A program made the position numbers and the translations under genes. Below the pieces are notes generated by a model, which worked only from the letters and a program-made list of their open reading frames with translations, was not told the origin of the DNA and did not search any database. A stretch of DNA of 40,909 bases from Mycobacterium sp. 236(2023) (lineage in GTDB: Bacteria; Actinomycetota; Actinomycetes; Mycobacteriales; Mycobacteriaceae). Positions 15,734-24,171 of this stretch are shown here, piece by piece (positions within the stretch are counted from its first letter, which is position 1; every line of letters begins with the position of its first letter). The stretch spans positions 1 through 40,909 of the forward strand of contig NZ_JARSBP010000017.1 of NCBI RefSeq assembly GCF_029623955.1. The letters run 5' to 3'.

Positions 15734-15936
15734 TGTACGTCTGCCTCTGCCTCGGCGTAACGAACGAAACCGTCTCGGATGCCGTGGCCGCAGGCGCACG
15801 GACCTCCCACCAGGTCGCGCAGGCCTGCGGGGCGGGCTCGGAGTGCGGTCGATGTCGACGCACCATTCGATCGATCATCGACGCAACGCATTACATTGTC
15901 GGAGAAGCAGAACCAGGCAGGACAAGCAGAGTATGA
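15733..15936 (+). CDS. Bfd-like [2Fe-2S] protein
   Basis: A 67-residue protein with Cys4, Cys6, Cys38 and Cys41 (C-x-C-x31-C-x2-C), exactly the cluster spacing of bacterioferritin-associated ferredoxin. ATG overlaps the previous stop (TGATG) and its stop overlaps the next ATG, so it is tightly coupled. In a catabolic operon without a bacterioferritin gene it may serve as an electron carrier for the neighbouring oxygenases, which otherwise lack a ferredoxin here. That role is inference. Confidence 0.9.
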   Translation: MYVCLCLGVTNETVSDAVAAGARTSHQVAQACGAGSECGRCRRTIRSIIDATHYIVGEAEPGRTSRV

Positions 15937-16694
15937 GCGATCGCCACTCCAACATCGCGGGCACCCGGATGCTCATCGTCGGAGCGTCGTCGGGCATCGG
16001 ACACGCCCTGGCGCGCGCCGCCCACTCGCGAGGCGCGAAAGTGGCTCTGGCAGCCAGGCGGATCGATCTGGTAGCCCGTCTCGCCGACGACCTCGAAGGA
16101 TCGGCGTACGAGCTCGACGTCTCCGATCCGCGCGCCATCGAGAAGGTCGTACACGCGGTCGGAGCACAGTTCGGACAACTCGACGCGATCGTGTTCACCA
16201 GCGCTGCAGTTCCTTTCGCACTCATCGAGGAGACCGATTACACCACGTGGCTACACGCGTACACCGTGAACGCCATCGGCGCCTCGCACGTCTTGCGCAC
16301 GGCGCTGCCGTACCTCTCCGAGAACTCGGTCACGGTCGTCGCGTCCAGCCACGATGTCGGCCGTCCGCGTGTCGGCGTGGCCGCCTACCACGCAAGCAAG
16401 GCCGCGCTGGACGAAATCCTGCGGTCCTGGCGCGCCGAGCATCCCGGGCTTGCGTTGATCCGGGTCAGCGTCGGACCCACCGAGGGAACCGAGATCCTGC
16501 GCGGGGCCGATCGTGATCTCTTGGCCGACCTGTACCGCGCATGGGCACGCCAGGGCCAGATCCCTGCCGAGATGTCCGCAGTCGACGACGTCGCGAACGC
16601 CATGTTGTCGCTGATCGCCGTGGCGCGCGCCAATCCCTCGGTGATCACTGAGATCGTGCACCTGGCACCGCGGACATCCAAGCCACCGCAATAG
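15933..16694 (+). CDS. SDR-family oxidoreductase
   Basis: A 253-residue short-chain dehydrogenase. GASSGIG at 18-23, basic AARR after strand 2 suggesting NADP, Ser138/139, Tyr152 and Lys156 (YHASK). The usual NAG is replaced by TSAAV, as in the SDR at 28527, which it also resembles near the C-terminus (LAPRTSKPP versus LAPRPSEAV). ATGA overlap with the Bfd-like gene. Substrate unknown. Confidence 0.93.
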   Translation: MSDRHSNIAGTRMLIVGASSGIGHALARAAHSRGAKVALAARRIDLVARLADDLEGSAYELDVSDPRAIEKVVHAVGAQFGQLDAIVFTSAAVPFALIEETDYTTWLHAYTVNAIGASHVLRTALPYLSENSVTVVASSHDVGRPRVGVAAYHASKAALDEILRSWRAEHPGLALIRVSVGPTEGTEILRGADRDLLADLYRAWARQGQIPAEMSAVDDVANAMLSLIAVARANPSVITEIVHLAPRTSKPPQ

Positions 16695-16726
16695 TCCGTG
16701 ACGGCCAACGAAGGAAGGCGATAGAG

Positions 16727-17530
16727 ATGGATCTCGGTCTAGCCGGTGCCAAAGCCGTAGTTACCGGGGGCAGCAAGGGCATGGGCCTGGCCATAGCCGA
16801 AACCCTCGGCGCAGAAGGCGCCTCTGTTGCCGTCATGGCCCGTGGCGTCGAGGCACTGGAGTCCGCGGCACGGCGTATTCGGGCAGCGGGCGCCGCCGAA
16901 GTGCTCCCGATTAGCGTCGACGTGGCGAGTGCCGATTCGATCGCCTCTGGCTACGCCGCCGTGGCCGAGGCATGGGGCAGCTTGAATATCCTCGTGCACA
17001 CCGTCGGACCGGACGCGGGGTCCTTCGAGGAACTCGACGACGCAGATTGGCAGGCCGCCTTCGATCTCGGCACGATGTCGGCGGTGCGCTCGGTGCGTGC
17101 AGCCTTGCCGATGCTTCGGGCTGCCCACTGGGGCCGGATCGTCACGTTGTCGGCGCACTCCATCCAGCGGCAGAGCCCACGCCTGGTCGCCTACACCGCC
17201 ACGAAGGCAGCGCTGTCGAGCTTCACCAAGAATCTCTCCAAGAGCCTTGGGCCAGAAGGCATCCTGGTCAACTGTGTGTGCCCGGGGACCATCGTCACCG
17301 CGAGCTTCACCGAGACCCTCAAGGATGTGTTGGCGGCCGACGGATTCGATTCGGCGGATCCGCACGACGTGATGGCGTGGGTGGACCGCACCTACGGGCA
17401 CCCCTGCGACATCGGCCGCGCAGGCCTTCCTGAGGAGATCGCCTCAGTCACCGTGTATCTGGCATCGAGGCGCAATGGTTACGTCACCGGAGCGACGGTC
17501 AACGTCGACGGTGGTTCGGATTTCATCTGA
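16727..17530 (+). CDS. SDR-family oxidoreductase
   Basis: A 267-residue short-chain dehydrogenase preceded by GAAGGAAGG. TGGSKGMG at 13-20, HTVGP in place of NAG, Ser142, Tyr156 and Lys160 (YTATK), C-terminal VNVDGGSDFI. Complete and probably active. The longer loop before the C-terminus (LAADGFDSADPHDVMAW) is typical of SDRs for bulky substrates. Last gene of the operon starting at 15092. Confidence 0.94.
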   Translation: MDLGLAGAKAVVTGGSKGMGLAIAETLGAEGASVAVMARGVEALESAARRIRAAGAAEVLPISVDVASADSIASGYAAVAEAWGSLNILVHTVGPDAGSFEELDDADWQAAFDLGTMSAVRSVRAALPMLRAAHWGRIVTLSAHSIQRQSPRLVAYTATKAALSSFTKNLSKSLGPEGILVNCVCPGTIVTASFTETLKDVLAADGFDSADPHDVMAWVDRTYGHPCDIGRAGLPEEIASVTVYLASRRNGYVTGATVNVDGGSDFI

Positions 17531-17542
17531 GCTGCGGCTCAG
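17527..17542. terminator. Short GC hairpin between convergent genes
   Basis: CTGAGC-tgcg-GCTCAG forms a perfect 6-bp stem overlapping the stop codons of both convergent SDR genes (17530 and 17539). There is no T-run, though many mycobacterial terminators lack one. It could serve both strands. Confidence 0.35.
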
Positions 17543-18381
17543 CGCTTCTTCGCCATCTGGTCTGCGGCGGTGTCGGCCCACTGCGCATTGTGGCGGCCCA
17601 TCGTCATCGCACCGTTCCAGCCGCCGTCGGTCCACAGCACCGTGCCGCCGACGTAACTCAGTCGGGGGCTACCCAGGCAGACCAGCGGCCAGGCTTGCTC
17701 CTCGGCACGCGAGTAGCGCCCGACCGGCCCGATGGCGTCGTCCACCGTCTCCTTGCCCATCAGATCCTGGAATGCGGGCATCATGGCCGTCTCGGTGGGC
17801 CCGGGGTTGATGCAATTGATGCGGATGCCCTGACGTCCGAGTTCTGGGTACCACCACCCCACCCAGGCATCGATGATGTATTTCGAGTAGGCATAGCCGC
17901 TCCACGACCACTTTTTCTCGTTGGCTTTGAGCCAGTCGACCGCCGCATCGAATCCGTCCGTCTCCAGCAGTGTCGTGATGACTTTGATGTGGTCCTGCCA
18001 GCCGATCGCCGCCGATGACGAAATCACGCTGATCGCCGATCCTTCGCCCATCTTGGGCACCAATTGCTCGGCGAGATGGCGTGCGCCGACGAAGTTCACG
18101 AGGATGGTGTCCCATTCGCTGAACGGCGGACCCGGCAGGCCTGCACAGCTGAAGAGTCCGTCGACAGGTCCGTGGATCTCGGCCGCCACCTCGTCGATGC
18201 TCGCGCGATCGCGCAGATCGATCTGCAGAGCACGCGCTACCGGCACCGTCGTCGGCTTGATGTCCAGTGCGGTCACCTCTGCGCCGAGGTCGACCAGAAT
18301 TCGTGCTGCTGCTTCGCCCATACCCGACGCCGCACCGGTGACGACGACTTTCTTGCCTTGGTAACCGAGGACGTCCTCCAT
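17539..18381 (-). CDS. SDR of the 3-alpha-hydroxysteroid dehydrogenase-like group
   Basis: A 280-residue SDR. TGAASGMG cofactor loop, SCAGLPG, Ser121-123, and Tyr163/Lys167 (YAYSK) separated from the Ser by an insertion of about 35 residues containing WLKANEKKWSW. That insertion is the signature of the 3-alpha-HSD/carbonyl-reductase and coniferyl-alcohol-dehydrogenase group. A hydroxysteroid or similar bulky alcohol is a reasonable but unproven substrate. Divergent from DapB-like paralogue 2; the intervening region has a TGAGAAC half-site at 18416-18422. Confidence 0.92.
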   Translation of the reverse strand: MEDVLGYQGKKVVVTGAASGMGEAAARILVDLGAEVTALDIKPTTVPVARALQIDLRDRASIDEVAAEIHGPVDGLFSCAGLPGPPFSEWDTILVNFVGARHLAEQLVPKMGEGSAISVISSSAAIGWQDHIKVITTLLETDGFDAAVDWLKANEKKWSWSGYAYSKYIIDAWVGWWYPELGRQGIRINCINPGPTETAMMPAFQDLMGKETVDDAIGPVGRYSRAEEQAWPLVCLGSPRLSYVGGTVLWTDGGWNGAMTMGRHNAQWADTAADQMAKKR

Positions 18382-18496
18382 GGCACTTCCCTTCGACGCA
18401 TCAACCCGAGGCAGATGAGAACCAGATTAACCTGATTTGAGAGCACACGTTATCACTGGCAATAGACTGACCGGCATTGCGATTCCAGGAGATGCC

Positions 18497-19585
18497 ATGA
18501 CAGCCAGTACCGGTCCTTTGCGAGTGATTCAATGGGCCACCGGAGCCGTGGGTACCGAGATGGCGACCGCCGTCCTCGATCACCGGCCAGACCTCGAATA
18601 CGTCGCGGCGCGGGTGTACTCGCCGAGTAAGGACGGGGTCGATCTCGGAACACTGGTGGGCCGCTCCCCTATCGGGGTGGCCGCCACGACCGACGTCGAT
18701 CGGATTCTGGCGACAGACGCGGATCTCGTGCTGTATGCGCCGTCGTTCACCGACCTCGATGATGTCTGCGCGCTGTTGGAGAGCGGCAAGAACGTGGCAA
18801 CGGTGTCATTCCTGTTCCACCCGCGCCGCATACCGGCCGACGACCGCCGACGGCTCGCCGAGGCATGCGGGAAAGGTAGGAGCACCATCCACGCGAGTGG
18901 TCTGAATCCAGGCAATCTGTCGGGCGTGCTGCCTCTCGCCTTATCCGGTATGAGCCGCAAGATCGACAAGCTGACCCTGCAGGAACGCGCGGACTGGTCA
19001 TTGTGGGAAAGCACCGACATCACCTTCGACGGAATGTGGTTCGGTAGGCCGGTTGACCAGATAACACCCACCGCGAACGACTTCCTGTCGTTCAACACCC
19101 GACTGTTCACTGAACAGACGTGGTTCATCGCGGACACCTTGAACGCCGCGATCGACGATGTCACCGTCAGTGTGGAAGCCGTTCCGGCCGGCAAAGACTT
19201 TAAGATCTTCGACCACCGGGTCGCGCAAGGGACCACCGCGGGCCAGCGGTGGAATTTCGCCGGACTGCGCAAGGGCGAGCCTCTGATCGAGTTCGAGACA
19301 CTGTGGACAGTCGGTGGTGAGTACCCGGGCCATTGGCCGAAACCCGACGACGGCTGGACGCTGACCATCGAGGGCGATCCGTCGATGCGCACCCACTTCT
19401 TCTGCCTCGCGAGCTTTACCCGCGCAGCATCGGTCGAGGAACACGTCCGGGCCGGATTGATCGCGGTGGCAATGCAAGTCGTCAATGCGGTCCCCGCGGT
19501 GTGCGCCGCGCCGCCGGGATTCGCGACAATGGCGGACTTGCCGCTGATTCGCAGCTACACCGGGTTCGGAGACGCATTGCCGTAG
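18497..19585 (+). CDS. DapB-like NAD(P)-binding protein, paralogue 2
   Basis: A 362-residue protein; ATG at 18497 follows AGGAG by 6 nt. N-terminal VIQWATGAVGTEM supplies the glycine-rich dinucleotide loop; the C-terminus has VVNAVPAVCAAPPGF. The middle domain (about 130-330) is the conserved diaminopentanoate-dehydrogenase-type region with GLNPGNLSGVLP. Divergent from the 3-alpha-HSD-like gene, suggesting paired use. Confidence 0.9.
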   Translation: MTASTGPLRVIQWATGAVGTEMATAVLDHRPDLEYVAARVYSPSKDGVDLGTLVGRSPIGVAATTDVDRILATDADLVLYAPSFTDLDDVCALLESGKNVATVSFLFHPRRIPADDRRRLAEACGKGRSTIHASGLNPGNLSGVLPLALSGMSRKIDKLTLQERADWSLWESTDITFDGMWFGRPVDQITPTANDFLSFNTRLFTEQTWFIADTLNAAIDDVTVSVEAVPAGKDFKIFDHRVAQGTTAGQRWNFAGLRKGEPLIEFETLWTVGGEYPGHWPKPDDGWTLTIEGDPSMRTHFFCLASFTRAASVEEHVRAGLIAVAMQVVNAVPAVCAAPPGFATMADLPLIRSYTGFGDALP

Positions 19586-19601
19586 CGCCCGGCTCCGGTC
19601 G

Positions 19602-19748
19602 TCACGTATTGAAGTCGGGCAACGGCGCCTCCGGAGCAACATCCTCGGGCGGCAGTTCGGTGGTCGAATCAGCCTTCGCCTCTTTCTGCACTTCCGCTGC
19701 ATGCCGCAAGTTGTCACCGGTGTTCTCGGCGTGGTCGGGTGTTGTCAC
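19602..19748 (-). CDS. 48-aa acidic hydrophilic protein
   Basis: Begins at GTG 19748 preceded by GAAGGAG, and ends PLPDFNT. Its 48 residues are mostly charged and small (MTTPDHAENTGDN..., PPEDVAPEAPLP), so it is probably disordered. No membrane segment or known motif. It converges on paralogue 2 and is divergent from the esterase. The good ribosome-binding site and lack of any competing gene make it credible. Confidence 0.6.
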   Translation of the reverse strand: MTTPDHAENTGDNLRHAAEVQKEAKADSTTELPPEDVAPEAPLPDFNT

Positions 19749-19915
19749 AGCATTCTCCTTCGCACCTCTCGACAACCCCGTCTACCCGCGTGAGACGCGA
19801 TGTACTCAGGGCAAAGCGATTGCCACAGAACGGATTGCGCCGAAGACGTGCCGGCTTCGTTTCGAATGCCGCGATATGCCGAAGGATTCGACCACTTCCG
19901 CGTACCGTCGATTGA

Positions 19916-21118
19916 ATGTTCCACACAGCAGAACAACCGCCCCGTATGACGCTCTGTTCTGTTACCGGCCAGCTGCTGGGACGGGCCGCGGTCGCCTACC
20001 TCGGGGCTGTCAGTCGAGCATGTACATCGATACCGATGATCGGCAGCCATCTGCAGCCCGTTGCCGATGCTGCAGCCATGGGAGCGTGGATGGCACGTCA
20101 AATCCCCGGGTTCCTCCAGCAGCACACCAGCGGAGACGACGGCGATCAGCGTTCTGGTCCGGCTCCGTACTCCCACGAGGACACCGTTGAGGCGTGCGAG
20201 GCATCGCTGGCCGGCATGATTCCTCGTATCGAGAACTGGCCACCGGCCACTCGGACGCCTCCGGTGGTCGCCATGGCACGACAACGCGAGCGCTTCCTCC
20301 TGCATTCTTCGGTTTCCTATGGCCCCCATCCTGCGCAGGTGCTCGATGTCTGGCGTTCTGCAACCGCACCGCTCAAGCCGGCCCCCGTCTTGGTCTTCAT
20401 CCCCGGCGGCGCCTGGCTGTACGGCAAAGCCCGACACCAGGGGCATGCGCTGCTCTCGCTCATGGCGGCCCGCGGATGGGTGTGCTATGCCATCGATTAC
20501 CGCACCTCACCCCGACACCAATGGCCCCGTCACATCATGGACGTCAAGGCCGCCGTGGCGTGGGTGCGGGCAAACGCACCCACCCATGGTGGCGATCCCG
20601 GTTTTGTCGCTGTCGCCGGCGCCTCTGCCGGCGGGCATCTTGCAGCGTTGGCAGCGTTGATCCATGAAGACGACGACTTCGGAGTCGAATCGGGCTGCGC
20701 GGACGCCGGAATCGATGCCGTGGTGTCGTTCTACGGCAGATACGACTGGGAAGACCGGTCGACCGTCGAACGCGACCAGTTCATGGGGTTTCTGGAACAT
20801 CTCGTCGTGAAGAAGACGCAAGCTTCTCACCCGGGAGTGTTCCGGTCAGCATCCCCCATGGCGCGGATCAATTCGACCGCCCCGCCGTTCTTTGTCGTCC
20901 ACGGATCGTCGGACAGCATCATCCCGGTGGCGCAGGCCCGCGACTTTGTGGATCGACTGCGCACTCAATCACATTCGCCCGTCGGATATCTGGAGCTTCC
21001 CGGCGCTCAGCATGCCTTCGATCTGTTCGACGGGGCCCGAACCGGGCCGGCGCGCCTTGCCGCCGCGGCCTTCCTGGACGCGATGTACCTCAGGCACAGC
21101 GCGCCGATCGCAGTGTGA
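19916..21118 (+). CDS. Esterase/lipase of the hormone-sensitive-lipase type (Lip-like)
   Basis: A 400-residue alpha/beta-hydrolase with a long N-terminal region like that of mycobacterial LipC/LipQ-type esterases. Oxyanion region PGGAWLYG (163-170), nucleophile GASAGGH with Ser238, Asp333 (GSSDS) and His366 (GAQHAFD). An ATG at 19946 is an equally possible start; neither has a clear ribosome-binding site. It probably releases an alcohol or acid from an ester substrate before the oxidation steps encoded around it. Confidence 0.9.
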   Translation: MFHTAEQPPRMTLCSVTGQLLGRAAVAYLGAVSRACTSIPMIGSHLQPVADAAAMGAWMARQIPGFLQQHTSGDDGDQRSGPAPYSHEDTVEACEASLAGMIPRIENWPPATRTPPVVAMARQRERFLLHSSVSYGPHPAQVLDVWRSATAPLKPAPVLVFIPGGAWLYGKARHQGHALLSLMAARGWVCYAIDYRTSPRHQWPRHIMDVKAAVAWVRANAPTHGGDPGFVAVAGASAGGHLAALAALIHEDDDFGVESGCADAGIDAVVSFYGRYDWEDRSTVERDQFMGFLEHLVVKKTQASHPGVFRSASPMARINSTAPPFFVVHGSSDSIIPVAQARDFVDRLRTQSHSPVGYLELPGAQHAFDLFDGARTGPARLAAAAFLDAMYLRHSAPIAV

Positions 21119-21139
21119 CGGCGACCGCGGCTACCGGGC

Positions 21140-22048
21140 TCACGGAAGGTATGCCATCTCATCAAAGATCGATCCGGGTACCAGCAGACCATCGGCGTCG
21201 GTGATCTCGTCAAGGTGCGTCGCCACGTCCTCGGCGCTCACCGCGCCGCTCTCGCTGTTCCATCCACGGGTGACACCGATCTGCAAAGAAGCCACCCGTC
21301 CACGAAATGCGCTGAGCACCAGTTTTGTTCGGGTGCACTCTTCGCTGGCCAGGTAGACGACGACCGGAGCCACCTGCTCCACGCCCAGCGTCTCGAGAAA
21401 CTCTCGCCCGGTTTCTGCGGCCTCTGCCATCAGGGCCGTCGCCATCCTCGTTGCGGCCATGGGCATGATGGCATTCGCGGTGATGCCGAACTCCGCGCCT
21501 TCGAGCGCAAGAACATTCATCAGCCCCAGCATCCCCGTCTTGGCCGTCGCATACCCCGCCAAGCCCGGCTGCCCGAATACGCCAGCGGCCGACGACACGA
21601 ACACGACGCGTCCGTAGCCCGCCTGCTTCATCACCGCAAAAGCCGGCCGGACGACGTGAAAAGCTGCGAGCACATGATGCGGCCACAGAGCGTCGAATCG
21701 ATCCGTCGGCCAGTCGGCGAACGCGTCGGCATGGATGATCCCTGCGTTGGCAATCACCGCATCGAGGCGGCCGTATTCGCACACGGCAACATCGATCGCC
21801 TCCAAGCCGCCGTCTTCGGTGCTCGCGTCAGTGACGCAGGCAGTCGCGCGTCCCCCTTCGGCCACGATGGCCGCCGCGGCCTCGTGGGCGGGAGCCGGAT
21901 CGTGACCCCTCCCGTCGACTCCGGACCCGTTGTCGTGCACCACGACCGCCGCACCTCGGCGCGCCAATTCGCGGCAATAGGCCAAGCCCAGCCCCCGGCC
22001 GCCACCGGTGACCAGCGCAACCCGTCCGGAGAAGGAGATGTGGTTCAT
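21140..22048 (-). CDS. SDR resembling the dehydrogenase domain of 17-beta-HSD type 4
   Basis: A 302-residue SDR with TGGGRGLG, VHDNGSGVDGRG after strand 2, NAG, Ser152/153, Tyr166 and Lys170 (YATAK), and a C-terminal extension of about 60 residues. The VHDxG signature and extension are typical of the multifunctional beta-oxidation/HSD17B4-like group acting on 3-hydroxyacyl-CoA. The usual helix-4 Asn is replaced (WPHHVLAAF), which may lower activity. Last in a four-gene operon; overlaps the upstream gene by ATGA. Confidence 0.92.
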   Translation of the reverse strand: MNHISFSGRVALVTGGGRGLGLAYCRELARRGAAVVVHDNGSGVDGRGHDPAPAHEAAAAIVAEGGRATACVTDASTEDGGLEAIDVAVCEYGRLDAVIANAGIIHADAFADWPTDRFDALWPHHVLAAFHVVRPAFAVMKQAGYGRVVFVSSAAGVFGQPGLAGYATAKTGMLGLMNVLALEGAEFGITANAIMPMAATRMATALMAEAAETGREFLETLGVEQVAPVVVYLASEECTRTKLVLSAFRGRVASLQIGVTRGWNSESGAVSAEDVATHLDEITDADGLLVPGSIFDEMAYLP

Positions 22049-23121
22049 GCGCGGCGGAACAATCCCTTGCCGGACGGCAGCGGGAGGTCGAGTGTGGTGA
22101 CGATGCCCGGTGCCGCATCGACCACCGCCGGTATGTTGTTGACCACTCGCGATGCTGTAGCCACCATGCCCGCGTGCGCATGATCGCCGTTGCGGCTACT
22201 GAGGTTGAAGTCCATCGAATACGACGGTTCCCCCGTGATCTCGATGCGGTAGGTGTACAAGCCCGTGGCAGGGCGCGGCCAATCGGGACACAGATCGTCG
22301 CGCATGCGAGTGACATGTTCTGCCACGACGACAGGCCGGCCGTCGACGAGACCGGCCACTTCGAATCTCAGGGCGGCAGCGGTGCCTTCGGCAATGTGTC
22401 CCCACGCGGTATCGAAGGCGTCGGGTGCCGGCACCCGGACCGAGTTCTCGGTGATCTCGTCGAGTTCAACACCGAGCCATCTTGCCCCCAGTTTGACCAC
22501 CGAGCCCCACGCCATCGTCAGCGCACCGGGAGCGACGATCATCGGGGTGTCGTCGAGTGGCCGACCGAATCCCATCAGGTCGCGCATGATGAGTGCGCTG
22601 TCATACGTCGAGTAATCGCAGATCTCGATGCAGCGAATCTGTTCGACCTGCTGACACGTGCCGGCCAGAGCGAACGGCACGATGTCGTTGGCGAAGCCGG
22701 GGTCTATTCCGTTGACGTACAGGCTTGCTCCGCCCGCAAGCGCCGCCTCCTCGACAGACCTGAAGAGCTCCTTGGGCACGACACCCCACGGGTTCTGCAG
22801 GAATGTACCGCCCGTACCAACGACATTCACGCCGGTCTGCAGGATTCTGCGGTAATCGTCCAACGCTTCCAGCATTCGTGTGTCCGCGATCGCCGCATAC
22901 ACTGCGCAGTCCGGCTTGTCTGCGAGCAGCTGGTCGAGGTCGGTAGTGGCGACGATCCCAGTCGCCCGATCGATGCCCGCCAGTTCACCGACATCCCTGC
23001 CCGCCTTGGCATCTGAGGACACCCAGACCCCGACGAGGTTATACGTCGGATTGTCGAGCACCGCACGAAGTGCGTGTCTGCCGACGCCGCCGGTACCTAC
23101 CACGATGACGTTCAGCGTCAT
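22045..23121 (-). CDS. DapB-like NAD(P)-binding protein, paralogue 3
   Basis: A 358-residue protein with VIVVGTGGVGRHALR as dinucleotide loop, GIDPGFANDIVPF in the second domain and VVNNIPAVVDAAPGIVTTLDLPL at the end. It is sandwiched between the HSD17B4-like SDR and paralogue 4 by 4-bp ATGA overlaps on both sides, so stoichiometric production with paralogue 4 is expected; a heteromer is possible. Confidence 0.9.
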   Translation of the reverse strand: MTLNVIVVGTGGVGRHALRAVLDNPTYNLVGVWVSSDAKAGRDVGELAGIDRATGIVATTDLDQLLADKPDCAVYAAIADTRMLEALDDYRRILQTGVNVVGTGGTFLQNPWGVVPKELFRSVEEAALAGGASLYVNGIDPGFANDIVPFALAGTCQQVEQIRCIEICDYSTYDSALIMRDLMGFGRPLDDTPMIVAPGALTMAWGSVVKLGARWLGVELDEITENSVRVPAPDAFDTAWGHIAEGTAAALRFEVAGLVDGRPVVVAEHVTRMRDDLCPDWPRPATGLYTYRIEITGEPSYSMDFNLSSRNGDHAHAGMVATASRVVNNIPAVVDAAPGIVTTLDLPLPSGKGLFRRA

Positions 23122-24167
23122 GGGTGTTCCGCCCAGTGCGCCACGAACGGAGCGATGGTGGACAGGTCGTAGGGGCCCGGTTCGGCGGCTAGGACCGTAG
23201 GTATCGCGTTGATCGCATGCATCGCCGTCGCCAGGCAGCCCTGCTCGGCGTGATCCTCGCCCTGAGAACCGATCACAAGGTGAAAACGAAGGTTGGGCTC
23301 ACCGGAAAACGTCACCTGGTAACCGATGTCGGTCGGCCAGTCCGGCGCCAGGTCGTCGGCCATCCGCGTGAGATGTTCGACAGACAGTGTGACGTCGCCA
23401 CAGTCGGCCACCACTCCGAAACGCATCGCACCCACAGTGCCCGCGGCGATCTCGCCGGCGGCCACCGTCAAGGCCCTCGGCGTGGTGGCGACCTCCCGGT
23501 AGCCCCGGAAGCTTCGTATCTTCAGGCCGAGCGCCTGGGCGAGAACAGTCGCGCTGCCGAGCCACGCGCCGGCCGCGTACTCGGTGTTCGTCAGCAGAGG
23601 CGTGGAGTCCTCGGGTGGGAAGCCGAATCCCATGGCGTTGAAAATCAGATCGTGACTGGAGTATGTCGAGTAGTTCAGAACTTCACAAACATCGATCCGC
23701 TCGGTGCGCCCGGTGAGTCGTGACAGGATCGGGCCAAGAGCCTCTCCGATGAAGCCGGGATAGAGGCCGAGACCGAGAAACGTCGAACCCCCCACCTCGC
23801 AGGCCTTTTCGATGCCGTCGGCCAGTGAGCTGTCCAGCGACCGTGGATGAATGAAGCGGCTCCCGGTGGTGATGACGTCCTTACCGGAGGCGAGAAGATC
23901 GCAGACGTCGGCGAAGCATCCGGGGGTGTCGGTCTCGACCTTCCCCATGAAGAGCACGACATCGGCGTCCAGAGCCAGCACAGCCTCGCGGTCGTCGGTG
24001 ACGACCACACCTGTATCCGGGAGCCCGCAGAGCGTTCCGGCGTCGACGCCCGACTTTGCGGGGTCGTATACCCGCACGCCCACCAGATCGAGATCCGGAC
24101 GACTAATCACATGGCGCAGAGACATTGAGCCGGTGACGCCCGTCGCCCACTGGATGACACGTGTCAT
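23118..24167 (-). CDS. DapB-like NAD(P)-binding protein, paralogue 4
   Basis: A 349-residue protein starting VIQWATGVTGSMSLR. GLYPGFIGEALGP corresponds to the G-x-x-PGF motif of the other paralogues. The C-terminus (AINAIPTVLAAEPG) is the most divergent among those in the operon and ends at APFVAHW. It starts 4 nt after the P450 stop, so it is certainly cotranscribed with the P450. Confidence 0.9.
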   Translation of the reverse strand: MTRVIQWATGVTGSMSLRHVISRPDLDLVGVRVYDPAKSGVDAGTLCGLPDTGVVVTDDREAVLALDADVVLFMGKVETDTPGCFADVCDLLASGKDVITTGSRFIHPRSLDSSLADGIEKACEVGGSTFLGLGLYPGFIGEALGPILSRLTGRTERIDVCEVLNYSTYSSHDLIFNAMGFGFPPEDSTPLLTNTEYAAGAWLGSATVLAQALGLKIRSFRGYREVATTPRALTVAAGEIAAGTVGAMRFGVVADCGDVTLSVEHLTRMADDLAPDWPTDIGYQVTFSGEPNLRFHLVIGSQGEDHAEQGCLATAMHAINAIPTVLAAEPGPYDLSTIAPFVAHWAEHP

Positions 24168-24171
24168 GCGT

